Both the position numbers and the translations under genes were made by a program. Shown piece by piece: positions 17,103 to 25,548 of a stretch of 64,000 nucleotides of DNA. Each line of letters begins with the position of its first letter. Position 1 is the first letter of the stretch. The DNA is from Luteimonas sp. MC1825 (GTDB lineage Bacteria > Pseudomonadota > Gammaproteobacteria > Xanthomonadales > Xanthomonadaceae), in contig NZ_CP061714.1 in NCBI RefSeq assembly GCF_014764385.1, positions 2,170,001 through 2,234,000 of the forward strand, in the 5' to 3' direction. The notes beneath the pieces were generated by a model. The model was not told where the DNA came from, ran no database searches, and saw only the letters and a program-made list of their open reading frames with translations.

Positions 17103-18607
17103 TTCGCGGGGCGCTCGCCGGTCACCAGCAGGTCGCCGGCGTCGAGCGCGCCCGACAGTTCGGTGTCGGTGCCGTCGCTGGCGCCGACCCGCACCAGTAC
17201 CGGCTGCGGGCTGCCGTCGACCAGCTTGTACACGGTGGCGCGCGTGGCGCCGACCAGCGCCGTCAGCGCCGCATCCCACCTGGCGGCCTGGCTGTCATCG
17301 AGGCTGCCGCGGAAGGCGGCGAAATCCTCGCGGAAGCGCTGCAGCATGCGCTGGCGCACCTGCGCGGCCGCACCCGCGCCGCCGCCGCCACCGCCGGACA
17401 TCGCCACCGTCCGCGGACCGCCCCCCGGGCCACCGCCCGCGCCACCGGCACGCGGTGCGGCCTGGCGTGCCGCCTGGCGCGCCTGCACCGCCGCCAATGC
17501 GGCGTCGAACGCCGCCTGCTGCGGGGGCGTGAGGTCCAGGCCTCCGGACACGCCGGCAAGGTCCGACGCGACCCCGTTGCGCGCGCCGCCCGGCGGCATC
17601 GCCGCCGCCGCCCCTTCGGCGCCGGTGGGTTTGTAGCGCAGTGCGGCGTTGGACACCTTGAGCACGTCGTCGCGGCGGCTGACCTCGATCTCGGCATTCA
17701 CGGTCAGGCCCGGCAGCAGGGTGCCGTCGCTGTTGTCCACCGTGACCACCACCGGATAGGTGACCACGTTGCTGGTGTTGGTGGCGGCCAGGCGCACCTG
17801 GTCCACGACGCCGCGGAACTGGCGATCGGCGAAGGCGTCGGCGGTGAAGCTCACGCTTTGCCCGGCCTTGACCTGGCCGATGTCGGCCTCGTCGACGGCC
17901 AGCTCGATCTTCATCTTCGACAGGTCTTCGGCGATCGTGAACAGCTCCGGCGCCTGCAGGCTGGCGGCCACGGTCTGGCCGGCCTCGATGGTCCGCGTCA
18001 GCACCACGCCGTCCACCGGCGAACGGATCACCGTGCGATCAAGGTTGATGCGCGTGGTGCGCGTGGCGGCGCTCTGCTGCTGGATCTGCGCCTGCGCCGC
18101 GCGCACCTGGGCCTGCGCCTGCTCGCGGGCCGCGCGCGCCAGGTCGATGTCGCTGCGTGCCACCAGTTGGCGGTCGCCGAGTTCGGCCTTGCGGCGATAG
18201 TCGAGCTCGGCGTTGCGCAGCGTCGCCTGCGCCTGGCTGAGCGAGGCCTGCGCGCTGGCGATCTGCGCCGAGCCCTGCTCGATCTGCGCCTGGTAGCTGC
18301 TGGGATCGATGCGCGCCAACACCTGCCCGCTTTCCACCTTGTCGTTGAAATCGACCAGCACCTCCGTGACCTGGCCGGAGATCTGGCTGCCCACCACCAC
18401 GGTGGAGATCGCGCTCAGCGTGCCGGTGGCGGAGATCGCCATGCGGATGTCGCCCCGCTGTACTTCGGCAGTGCGGTACGCGCTTTCCTGGCTGGCACCG
18501 CGCGAGCCGTTCCACCAGGCGCCAGCCACGGCGAGCGCGGCGATCGCAACGGCGACAAGGAGGTATGGCCGGGCGCGACGCCTGGTGGGCTTGGATCGTG
18601 TGCTCAT
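17099..18607 (-). CDS. HlyD/MacA-type periplasmic adaptor with Gly/Ala-rich insertion
   Basis: This 502-residue membrane-fusion protein has an N-terminal anchor (about residues 15-35), a lipoyl half-motif and a long coiled-coil hairpin (about 85-185), and a barrel domain (DRTVIRSPVDGVVLTRTIEAG, then PELFTIAEDLSKM). It differs from typical MacA by an insertion of roughly 120 residues (about 330-450). This is rich in Gly, Ala and Pro, with a Gly run in SGGGGGGAG and a helical segment RQRMLQRFREDFAAFRG. The closing VYKLVDGSPQPVLVRVG follows. It overlaps the ATPase start as ATGA. Confidence 0.88.
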   Translation of the reverse strand: MSTRSKPTRRRARPYLLVAVAIAALAVAGAWWNGSRGASQESAYRTAEVQRGDIRMAISATGTLSAISTVVVGSQISGQVTEVLVDFNDKVESGQVLARIDPSSYQAQIEQGSAQIASAQASLSQAQATLRNAELDYRRKAELGDRQLVARSDIDLARAAREQAQAQVRAAQAQIQQQSAATRTTRINLDRTVIRSPVDGVVLTRTIEAGQTVAASLQAPELFTIAEDLSKMKIELAVDEADIGQVKAGQSVSFTADAFADRQFRGVVDQVRLAATNTSNVVTYPVVVTVDNSDGTLLPGLTVNAEIEVSRRDDVLKVSNAALRYKPTGAEGAAAAMPPGGARNGVASDLAGVSGGLDLTPPQQAAFDAALAAVQARQAARQAAPRAGGAGGGPGGGPRTVAMSGGGGGGAGAAAQVRQRMLQRFREDFAAFRGSLDDSQAARWDAALTALVGATRATVYKLVDGSPQPVLVRVGASDGTDTELSGALDAGDLLVTGERPAK

Positions 18608-18694
18608 GCGGTCTGCGGCTGCTGGCTGGGGTCGGGAGGCTAACGCATCAGCGCGGCCGGCGTTGACCGCGCACCGCCACGCACGACGCACGGT

Positions 18695-19990
18695 TCAGTG
18701 CTGCACGCGCGCCGCCGCGAATTCAATGGTGACGGTGGTGCCCTGCCCGGCAACGCTGTCGATTCGCAGCGGCCAGCCGGCGCGCTCGCTCAACTGGCGC
18801 GCGATGGCCAGGCCCATGCCCTTGCCGCCCACGTACTGGTTGGCGCGGAAAAAGGGCTCGAACACCCGCTCAAGGACCTGGTCGTCCATGCCGATGCCGG
18901 TGTCGCGGATCTCGATGCGGTTGCGCCGCACCACCACGTCGATGCGCCCGGACTCGGTGAAGAAACAGGCATTGTTGAGCAGGTTGCTGAGCATCACCGC
19001 CATCGCGCGCGACGACCCACGCAGGCGCGGTGCCGCTTCCTCGTGCAGGGCCAGCACCACGCCCGGCTTGTCGGCCAGCATCTCGCGCGCATCCTCGACC
19101 GCGTTGGCGGCCAGGGCGAGCAGCTCGAACTCTTCCTCGGGACCCGGAACGTCTTCCCGCGCGAGGATCAGGAAGGCATCCAGCACGCCTTCCATCTCGC
19201 GCGCGGCAAGCTGGATGCGGCCCAGCGAACGCTGCATGCGCGGCGGCGTTTCGGGATCGCCGCGCAGCATGTCGGCCGCCACGCGGACCACGGCCAGCGG
19301 CGTGCGCAGCTCGTGGCTGGCCTCGCGGGTGAAGTCGCGCTCGCGGCGCATGAAGGCCTGGGTGCGCTCCGTCAGGCCGCGCAGCGCTTCATTGAGCAGC
19401 CGCACCTCGCGCCCGACCTCGCCGGGAAGGCGTCCGGGATCGATGGCGTCGAGATCCGGCGCGCGCGGATCCCACCGCGCCACCTCGCCGGCCATCTGCG
19501 TGACCGGCAGCACCATCTGCCTGGCAATGCGGTAACTGAGCCAGCTGACCGCGGCGATCGCGATCGACGCCAGCAGCACCGCGATGAACAGCGTCCAGGT
19601 GGCCACCCGGTCGACGAGCGCGAACGACATGTTGATGTACAGCCGCCCGCCCCGCTGCTCCTCGACCAGCAGGCGATGCCGCACCCCGGCGATGCGCAGG
19701 TTGTGCAGGCCGGGTGCCAGGCGTGCATAACCGGCGGGCACGGCCGCGTCCCCGCCTCCGCTGGAGGGGACGAACCAGGCATGCACGGTCGCGGTCCCGG
19801 GGACCGGATGCGCGGGATCCCTGGCGCGCCCGTCCTCGAACGCGCGCGCCTCGGCGCGGATGCGTTCGGCGGTCAGCCAGTCGCGTGCCAGCGATCCCGA
19901 CGCGTACAGCACGACCGCCACGGCGACCACCGCGAGTACCGCCTGGACGATGAACACGCGCCGCAGCTTGTGGGGCAACCCCTGTGGCAT
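18695..19990 (-). CDS. Two-component sensor histidine kinase
   Basis: This 431-residue inner-membrane kinase has a transmembrane helix at about residues 14-34, a periplasmic sensor region of about 100 residues and a second helix (about 130-155). A HAMP-like linker and a dimerisation/phosphoacceptor domain follow, with His at about 226 in REASHELRTPLAVV. The catalytic ATPase contains NLLNNACFFT, IEIRDTGIGM and GKGMGLAIARQLSE. It begins 15 bases after the response regulator and ends 87 bases before the exporter adaptor. This suggests that it controls that exporter, but the signal is unknown. Confidence 0.93.
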   Translation of the reverse strand: MPQGLPHKLRRVFIVQAVLAVVAVAVVLYASGSLARDWLTAERIRAEARAFEDGRARDPAHPVPGTATVHAWFVPSSGGGDAAVPAGYARLAPGLHNLRIAGVRHRLLVEEQRGGRLYINMSFALVDRVATWTLFIAVLLASIAIAAVSWLSYRIARQMVLPVTQMAGEVARWDPRAPDLDAIDPGRLPGEVGREVRLLNEALRGLTERTQAFMRRERDFTREASHELRTPLAVVRVAADMLRGDPETPPRMQRSLGRIQLAAREMEGVLDAFLILAREDVPGPEEEFELLALAANAVEDAREMLADKPGVVLALHEEAAPRLRGSSRAMAVMLSNLLNNACFFTESGRIDVVVRRNRIEIRDTGIGMDDQVLERVFEPFFRANQYVGGKGMGLAIARQLSERAGWPLRIDSVAGQGTTVTIEFAAARVQH

Positions 19991-20005
19991 CGACGAAGAA
20001 GACCG

Positions 20006-20719
20006 TCAGGCTGGCGGCTGTTCGATGTCCGCGATGCGATAGCCGGCGCTCTGCACGGTATGCAGCAGCGGCTTGTCGAACGGCTTGTCGATGGTCTTGC
20101 GCAGGTTGTAGAGATGGCTGCGCAGGGTGTCGGAGTCGGGCAGGCTGTTGCCCCAGATCTCGCGCTCGATTTCCTGGCGGTTGACCACCCGCGGCGACTC
20201 GCGCATGAGGATCGTGAGCAGCTTCAACCCGATCGGGGACAGCTGCAGCTCGCTGCCGCCGCGCGTGGCGCGAAGGCTGGCCGGGTCCAGGACCAGGTCC
20301 GCGACCTTCAACACCTCCGACCCCACCTGGCGACGCTCGCGGCGGATCAGGGCGCGAAGGCGCGCCTCGAGCTCCTGGATCGCGAACGGCTTGGTGAGGT
20401 AGTCGTCGGCGCCGGCACCCAGGCCGGTGAGCTTCTCGTCGAGCGTGTCGCGCGCGGTCAGCATCAGCACCGGCGTGGACTTGCGCGCTTCCTCACGCAG
20501 CCGCTTGCAGACTTCAATGCCGTCCAGCCGCGGCAGCATGAGGTCCAGCACGATCACGTCGTAGTTGTTCTCCGCGGCCAGCCGGTACCCGTCGAGGCCA
20601 TCGGCGGCGTAATCCACCTCGAACCCCTTCCCCTCCAGGTACTCACCGACCATTTCCGAAATATTGCGGTTGTCCTCGACGATCAGGACAAGCCCACCCG
20701 GCTCCTGCGATCCGCGCAT
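20006..20719 (-). CDS. OmpR/PhoB-family response regulator
   Basis: This 237-residue regulator has a receiver domain (acidic pair in VEDN near residue 15, phosphoacceptor Asp59 in IVLDLMLPRLDG, Lys in TKPF) and a winged-helix DNA-binding domain (about 130-230, with VNRQEIEREIWG and LRSHLYNLRKTIDKPF). It is the first gene of the regulator-kinase-exporter series. The upstream region holds an imperfect inverted repeat at 20742-20758 that might be an autoregulatory site. Confidence 0.94.
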   Translation of the reverse strand: MRGSQEPGGLVLIVEDNRNISEMVGEYLEGKGFEVDYAADGLDGYRLAAENNYDVIVLDLMLPRLDGIEVCKRLREEARKSTPVLMLTARDTLDEKLTGLGAGADDYLTKPFAIQELEARLRALIRRERRQVGSEVLKVADLVLDPASLRATRGGSELQLSPIGLKLLTILMRESPRVVNRQEIEREIWGNSLPDSDTLRSHLYNLRKTIDKPFDKPLLHTVQSAGYRIADIEQPPA

Positions 20720-20741
20720 ATGTGCTCCATTCCAAGGCAGT

Positions 20742-20758
20742 CTTCAGCTTTGTGAAAG
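20742..20758 (-). promoter_or_regulatory. Imperfect inverted repeat upstream of the response regulator
   Basis: On the minus strand, CTTTCA, six bases, then TGAAG forms an imperfect dyad about 25 bases upstream of the response-regulator start. OmpR-family proteins often bind repeats in this position, but no match to a known operator is claimed. Confidence 0.25.
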
Positions 20759-20759
20759 G

Positions 20760-20795
20760 CTGCCGTGCGGCAGGTCTACGCGCCGTGAAGACGGC
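20760..20795 (-). terminator. Tandem short hairpins, weak terminator candidate
   Basis: Two short perfect hairpins lie in the 100-base gap after the Mpo1-like gene: GCCGT/ACGGC with a four-base loop (20782-20795), and CTGCCG/CGGCAG with a two-base loop (20760-20773). The second is followed on the minus strand by CCTTTCAC. They could end the nudE-cysQ-mazG series before the regulator promoter. Confidence 0.35.
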
Positions 20796-20819
20796 ACCGG
20801 ACATCGTCGGCGCGGGAGG

Positions 20820-21122
20820 TCAGAACGGGATGCGGCGGGTCAGGATGTCCTTGAACATGACCCAGTCGCCGGCGAACGAGTACAGCGGATGCCGGAACGT
20901 GGCCGGGCGGTTCTTCTCGAAGACGTAATGCCCGACCCAGGCGAACCCGTAGCCGCAGGCCAGCGCCCCCAGCAGCCACAGGCCATTGCCGCGCAGGATG
21001 GCGATGAGGACGCAGGCCAGCGCACCGCAACTGCCGGCGAAATGCAGCCGTCGCGAGGTGCGGTTGGCGTGCTCGGACAGGTAGAACGGATAGAACTCGC
21101 GGAAGCTGGCGAAACGCGACAT
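20820..21122 (-). CDS. Mpo1-like (DUF962) small membrane protein
   Basis: This 100-residue protein has the DUF962/YGL010w pattern: a short N-terminal FREFYPFYLSEHANRTSRRLHF, two hydrophobic helices (about residues 30-65) and the C-terminal VGHYVFEKNRPATFRHPLYSFAGDWVMF. The yeast relative Mpo1 is an iron-dependent dioxygenase acting in alpha-oxidation of 2-hydroxy fatty acids. Conserved His residues (in SEHANR, LHFAG, GHYVFEKNRPA, FRHPL) are present here. The bacterial function is inferred. It begins 14 bases after mazG and is likely co-transcribed. Confidence 0.88.
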   Translation of the reverse strand: MSRFASFREFYPFYLSEHANRTSRRLHFAGSCGALACVLIAILRGNGLWLLGALACGYGFAWVGHYVFEKNRPATFRHPLYSFAGDWVMFKDILTRRIPF

Positions 21123-21136
21123 CCCGTCCCTCGTTC

Positions 21137-21961
21137 TCAGTTGTCCTCGCGCGCCTTGGCGAGATCCCAGTAGCGATCCTGCTCTTCCAGCGACAGCCCC
21201 TGCAAGCCGGTGCCGTCCGATGCGGCCAGCGCCTCCATGCTGCGGAAGCGGCGCTCGAACTTCTGGTTGGCGCGGCGCAGCGCCGATCCGACATCGACCC
21301 TGGCGTGCCGCGCCAGATTGGCCGCGACAAACAGCAGGTCACCGATCTCCGCCTCGATGCGGTCACGCGCCGCCGCGTCGCCGGGCTCGCGCGCCACCGC
21401 GGCGAACTCGACGCGCACCTCCTCCAGCTCCTCCTCGAGCTTGGCGATCACCGGCGCGGGGCCGGGCCAGTCGAACCCGACCCGCGCCGCGCGGTGCTGC
21501 AGCTTGGTGGCGCGCTGCCACTCCGGCAGGCCGCGGGCGATGCCGGCAAGCGCGGAGGTGTCGGCGTCGCCGGCGGCCGCGCGTTCGGCGCGCTTGATGG
21601 CGTCCCACTCGCGCAGCACGCCCTCGGCGTCGTCGTGGGTGGCGTCGCCGAACACGTGCGGGTGGCGGCGCTCCATCTTTTCCGAGATCGCGTTGGCGAC
21701 GTCGTCGAAGCCGAACGCGCCCTGCTCCGACGCCATCTGCGCATGGAACACCACCTGCAGCAGCAGGTCGCCCAGCTCCTCGCACAGCGCAGGCAGGTCG
21801 CCGCGGTCGATCGCGTCGGCGACTTCGTAGGCCTCTTCGATCGTATACGGCGCGATGCTCGCGAAGTCCTGCTCGAGATCCCAGGGGCAGCCGCCATCGG
21901 GGTCGCGCAGCCGCGCCATGATCGCCAACAACCGCTGCATGGGGTCGCGCTGTCCGGACAC
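21137..21961 (-). CDS. mazG: Nucleoside triphosphate pyrophosphohydrolase MazG
   Basis: MazG hydrolyses NTPs and dNTPs to monophosphate and pyrophosphate, and lowers ppGpp under starvation in E. coli. The 274-residue protein has two MazG helical domains. The first has CPWDLEQDFASIAPYTIEEAYEVADAI split by EELGDLLLQVVFHAQ; the second has KLEEELEEVRVEF and EIGDLLFVAANLARH. The start is a GTG with a GGGAG element; an internal ATG at 21940 is the alternative. About 50 AT-richer bases separate it from cysQ. Confidence 0.94.
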   Translation of the reverse strand: MSGQRDPMQRLLAIMARLRDPDGGCPWDLEQDFASIAPYTIEEAYEVADAIDRGDLPALCEELGDLLLQVVFHAQMASEQGAFGFDDVANAISEKMERRHPHVFGDATHDDAEGVLREWDAIKRAERAAAGDADTSALAGIARGLPEWQRATKLQHRAARVGFDWPGPAPVIAKLEEELEEVRVEFAAVAREPGDAAARDRIEAEIGDLLFVAANLARHARVDVGSALRRANQKFERRFRSMEALAASDGTGLQGLSLEEQDRYWDLAKAREDN

Positions 21962-22010
21962 GTGTTGCTCCCTGGAAAACTTTTCTTGCCGCTGATTTGC
22001 GCGGATTGCC

Positions 22011-22802
22011 CTAAATCCAGTCCCGCCACGGCAGCTGCGGATCGCCCAGGGCGATGAAGTCGCCGTTGAGCAGGGTGTCGCGCTGGTTGTAGCGGAACGG
22101 ACGGCCCCGCGGATCGAGGACGCAGCCGCCGGCGGCTTCGAGGATCGCCTGGCCTGCGGCGGTATCCCACTCGCTGGTCGGGCCGAAGCGGGGATAGGCG
22201 TCCATGCCGCCCTCGGCCAGCAGGCAGAACTTGAGCGACGAGCCGAGGCCGATGGTGTCGTGTTCGCCGATGCGCGCCATCAGCGCGGCGGTGCGGGTGT
22301 CGAGGTGCGAGCGGCTGGCGGCGACGCGCAGGGGCGCGGTCGCGGGGCGCCGGGTGCGGATGGCGGATTCGCCATCGGCATCGCAGCGCCAGGCGCCTGC
22401 GCCGGGCGTGCCATGCCAGAGCGTGCCGGTCACCGGCGCCTGGATCACGCCGAAGACCGGCACGCCGTCGTCCACCAGCGCGATGTTGACGGTGAACTCG
22501 CCGTTGCGCTTGATGAACTCGCGGGTGCCGTCGAGCGGGTCGACCAGCCAGAAGCGGCGCCAGGCGTGGCGCGTGGCGGGTGGCACCTGCGCCGACTCCT
22601 CCGACAGCACCGGGATGTCGGGCGTGAGCGCGGCGAGGCCCGCGACGATGCAGCGGTGCGCGGCCATGTCGGCGGCGGTCAGCGGGCTGGCGTCGGCCTT
22701 GTGTTCGACCGCGAACTCGCCGGCGTACACCGCCATGATCGCGGCCGCGGCGTCGCGCGCGATCGCCTGCACGGCGGCGCGCACGCCCTCAGCCAGCGGC
22801 AT
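22011..22802 (-). CDS. cysQ: 3'(2'),5'-bisphosphate nucleotidase CysQ
   Basis: CysQ removes the 3'-phosphate from pAp, a by-product of sulfate assimilation and phosphopantetheine transfer. Motifs of the inositol-monophosphatase fold are all visible: the metal site LSEESAQ, FWLVDPLDGTREFIKRNGEFTVNIAL, and GPTSEWDTAAGQAILEAAGG. I chose the ATG at 22802 (263 residues). A GTG at 22820 would add six residues and lengthen the overlap with nudE. The start lies inside the end of nudE, implying coupling. Confidence 0.93.
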   Translation of the reverse strand: MPLAEGVRAAVQAIARDAAAAIMAVYAGEFAVEHKADASPLTAADMAAHRCIVAGLAALTPDIPVLSEESAQVPPATRHAWRRFWLVDPLDGTREFIKRNGEFTVNIALVDDGVPVFGVIQAPVTGTLWHGTPGAGAWRCDADGESAIRTRRPATAPLRVAASRSHLDTRTAALMARIGEHDTIGLGSSLKFCLLAEGGMDAYPRFGPTSEWDTAAGQAILEAAGGCVLDPRGRPFRYNQRDTLLNGDFIALGDPQLPWRDWI

Positions 22803-23343
22803 GGTGCGCCAGCCAGTCACGGACGATGAACAGCGCGGCGATCGAGCGGCCTTCCGAGAAGTCCTCGCGCAGGATCAGCTCGTGCAGGCGGTCGATGCGC
22901 CACGGCACCACTTCGAGCTCTTCCGGCTCGTCGCCGGGCAGGCGTTCGGGATACAGGTCGCGCGCCAGCACCAGATGGGTCTGATGGCTCATGTAGGTGG
23001 GCGCAAGGGTCAGCACGCGGAGCACGTCGATCCGGTGCGCGCCGTAGCCGGCCTCTTCCTTGAGCTCGCGGTTCGCGGCCTCGACCGGCGTCTCACCGGC
23101 GTCGATGCGGCCCTTGACCAGGCCCAGCTCGTAGCGGTGTACGCCGGCGGCGTACTCGCGCACCAGCAGCACGGTGTCGGCGTCGAGCATCGGCACCACC
23201 ACCACCGCGCCATGGCCGCGGCCATGCAGGCGCTCGTAGCGGCGGCGCTCGCCGTTGCCGAACTCGATGTCCAGGTGCTCGAGGCGGTAGGGGCCGGCAT
23301 CGCTCTCGGTGATGCCGTGGATGATCGGCAGCCGGCGGCTCAT
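22789..23343 (-). CDS. nudE: ADP compounds hydrolase NudE (Nudix)
   Basis: This Nudix pyrophosphatase acts on ADP-ribose, NADH and Ap3A-type compounds. The 184-residue protein contains a Nudix box, GRIDAGETPVEAANRELKEEAG(x)G, the NudE-type N-terminus PIIHGITES, and YMSHQTHLVLARDLYPERLPGDEPE downstream. An ATG at 23343 is preferred over an in-frame GTG two codons upstream. It is divergent from bioA, which starts 38 bases away, so the two probably share a promoter region. Confidence 0.9.
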   Translation of the reverse strand: MSRRLPIIHGITESDAGPYRLEHLDIEFGNGERRRYERLHGRGHGAVVVVPMLDADTVLLVREYAAGVHRYELGLVKGRIDAGETPVEAANRELKEEAGYGAHRIDVLRVLTLAPTYMSHQTHLVLARDLYPERLPGDEPEELEVVPWRIDRLHELILREDFSEGRSIAALFIVRDWLAHHAAG

Positions 23344-23381
23344 CGCCACGCCCGCGCGGCCACTCGGGCGATAATGCAGCG

Positions 23382-24785
23382 ATGTCCGACAAGGCGATCC
23401 ACGATCCCGCCATTCTAGCCGAGCCCGGCAGCTGGCGTTCCCGCGACCTGGCCGTGGTCTGGCACCCGTGCACGCAGATGCGCGAGCAGGCCGGCGAGCT
23501 GCCGATGCTCGAGGTCGCGCGCGGCGACGGTGCCTGGCTGGTCGGCCACGACGGCCGGCGCACGCTGGACGCGGTCAGCAGCTGGTGGACCAACATCCAT
23601 GGCCACGCCGAACCGCGCATCGCCGAAGCGGTGGCGCGCCAGGCGCGCACGCTGGAGCATGTGATCCTGGCCGGTGCCACGCACCCGGGCGCGGTCGAGC
23701 TGGCCGAGCGCCTGCTCGCGCTGGCGCCGCGCCAGGCCGGCCGCGCGCCGCTGGCCAAGGTGTTCTATGCCGACAACGGCTCGGCGGGCGTGGAAGTCGC
23801 GCTGAAGATGGCGTTCCAGTGGTTCCGCAACCGCGGCGACGAGCCGCGGCGCACGAAGTTCGCCGCGCTGTCCAACGGCTACCACGGTGAGACCATCGGC
23901 GCGCTCTCGGTGGGCGACATCCCGCTGTACCGCCGCGTCTACGCGCCGCTGCTGCTGGAGGCGATGTTCACGCCGTCGCCGGATGCCTACCTCGCACGAC
24001 CGGGCCAGTCCGCGGCAAGCTGCGCCGAAGACGCGGCCGACGCGCTGGCGCGCCTGTTCGATGACCATCCCGGAGAGTTCTGCGCGCTGATCCTGGAGCC
24101 GCGCCTGCAGTGCGCCGGCGGCATGCGCATGCACGACCCGGTGTACCTGAAGCGCGCGCGCGAGCTGTGCGACGTGCACGGCGTGTTCCTGATCGCCGAC
24201 GAGATCGCCACCGGCTTCGGGCGCACCGGCACGATGTTCGCCTGCGAGCAGGCCGGCATCATGCCCGACCTCATGTGCCTGTCGAAGGGCCTGACCGGCG
24301 GCTTCCTGCCGCTGGCGGCGGTGCTGGCCACGCAGGCGATCTACGACGGCTTCCTCGACGACACGCGCGAACGCGCGTTCCTGCATTCGCACAGCTACAC
24401 CGGCAACCCGCTGGCCTGCGCCGCGGCGCTGGCATCGCTCGACATCTTCGCCAGCGACGATGTCATCGCCCGCACCCAGGCCACTGCCGCGAAGATGGCT
24501 GCGCTGGCCGCGCCGTTCGCGTCGCTGCCGCACGTCGCCGACGTCCGCCAGGCCGGCATGGTGGTGGCCTTCGAACTGGCGCGCGACGGCAACCGTGCGA
24601 CACCGTTCGCCGCGTCCGACAAGGTCGGCCTGCGCGCGCACCGCGAGGCCATCGAGCGCGGCGTACTGCTGCGCCCGCTCGGCGACATCCTCTACTGGAT
24701 GCCTCCCTACTGCATCGACGACGACCAGCTGGCGCTACTCGCCGAGACCACGGCGGCGGCGATCGCGGCAGGCACATGCGCCTGA
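23382..24785 (+). CDS. bioA: Adenosylmethionine-8-amino-7-oxononanoate aminotransferase BioA
   Basis: BioA makes 7,8-diaminopelargonate from KAPA with SAM as amino donor, the antepenultimate step of biotin synthesis, using PLP. The 467-residue class-III aminotransferase shows VWHPCTQM, the phosphate-binding YADNGSAGVEVALKMAFQ, ALSNGYHGETIGALS, the Asp that contacts PLP nitrogen in FLIADEIATGFGRTG, and the Schiff-base Lys in LSKGLTGG. No other bio genes lie in the window. Its stop overlaps the rsmE start by ten bases. Confidence 0.95.
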   Translation: MSDKAIHDPAILAEPGSWRSRDLAVVWHPCTQMREQAGELPMLEVARGDGAWLVGHDGRRTLDAVSSWWTNIHGHAEPRIAEAVARQARTLEHVILAGATHPGAVELAERLLALAPRQAGRAPLAKVFYADNGSAGVEVALKMAFQWFRNRGDEPRRTKFAALSNGYHGETIGALSVGDIPLYRRVYAPLLLEAMFTPSPDAYLARPGQSAASCAEDAADALARLFDDHPGEFCALILEPRLQCAGGMRMHDPVYLKRARELCDVHGVFLIADEIATGFGRTGTMFACEQAGIMPDLMCLSKGLTGGFLPLAAVLATQAIYDGFLDDTRERAFLHSHSYTGNPLACAAALASLDIFASDDVIARTQATAAKMAALAAPFASLPHVADVRQAGMVVAFELARDGNRATPFAASDKVGLRAHREAIERGVLLRPLGDILYWMPPYCIDDDQLALLAETTAAAIAAGTCA

Positions 24786-25513
24786 CGCGCGCCTGGGTCG
24801 ACGCCCCGCTCGCGCCGGGCCAGCGGCTGGCGCTGCCGGAGGACGCCGCGGCCCACCTGCTCCGCGCGCTGCGGCTTGACGTGGGCGACGCGTGCGTGCT
24901 GTTCAACGGCGACGGCCACGACTATGACGCGCGCGTGGTCGCGGCCGGCAAGCGCGGTGGCGAGGTCGAGGTCCTGGCATCGCGCGTGGTGGAGGCCGAG
25001 TCGCCGCTGCGCATCATGCTGCTGCAGGGCGTGGCGCGCGGCGAAAAGATGGATCTGATACTGCAGAAGGCTACCGAACTCGGCGTAGCCGGGTTTGTAC
25101 CTGTCAACAGCGAGCGCAGCGAGGTGCGGCTCGATGCCGCGCGGTCCGCAAAACGCGTGCAGCACTGGCAGGGTGTGGTGGCCTCCGCGTGTGAACAGAG
25201 CGGGCGCGCGCGGCTGCCTTCCGTTGCGGCTCCGCTGGGCCTCGCCGAAGCCCTGCTGTCACTGCCTGGCGACGGCCTGCGGCTGACGCTCGACCCCGGC
25301 GCGGCAACTGGCATCCACGCACTGTCCTTGCCGCCATCGGCCACGGTGGTGGTCGGTGTTGGCCCGGAAGGCGGCTGGTCGCCGCGCGACCGCGAGCAAC
25401 TCCTTGCAGCCGGCTTCTCCGGGGTGCGGCTGGGGCCGCGGATCCTGCGTACCGAAACCGCCGGCATCGCCGCGGTCAGCGTGTTGCAGGCGACGTTCGG
25501 GGATCTTCGCTAG
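24776..25513 (+). CDS. rsmE: 16S rRNA (U1498-N3)-methyltransferase RsmE
   Basis: RsmE is a SPOUT-class enzyme that methylates U1498 in the decoding region of 16S rRNA. The 245-residue protein has a PUA-like N-terminal domain (to about residue 70) and a knotted C-terminal domain. The latter shows KMDLILQKATELGVAGFVPV, CEQSGRARLP, VGVGPEGGWSPRDRE and the knot motif LGPRILRTETAGIAAVS. The ATG lies inside bioA, so translation is coupled. Confidence 0.95.
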   Translation: MRLTRAWVDAPLAPGQRLALPEDAAAHLLRALRLDVGDACVLFNGDGHDYDARVVAAGKRGGEVEVLASRVVEAESPLRIMLLQGVARGEKMDLILQKATELGVAGFVPVNSERSEVRLDAARSAKRVQHWQGVVASACEQSGRARLPSVAAPLGLAEALLSLPGDGLRLTLDPGAATGIHALSLPPSATVVVGVGPEGGWSPRDREQLLAAGFSGVRLGPRILRTETAGIAAVSVLQATFGDLR

Positions 25514-25548
25514 CCGGACAGCGCGGACGCGAGCGGGCCGCCTTGGGC

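Noticed and set aside
21974..22010. AT-richer cysQ-mazG gap resembling a dispersed intergenic motif
   Set aside because: Only one copy is present in the window, so a repeat family cannot be supported.
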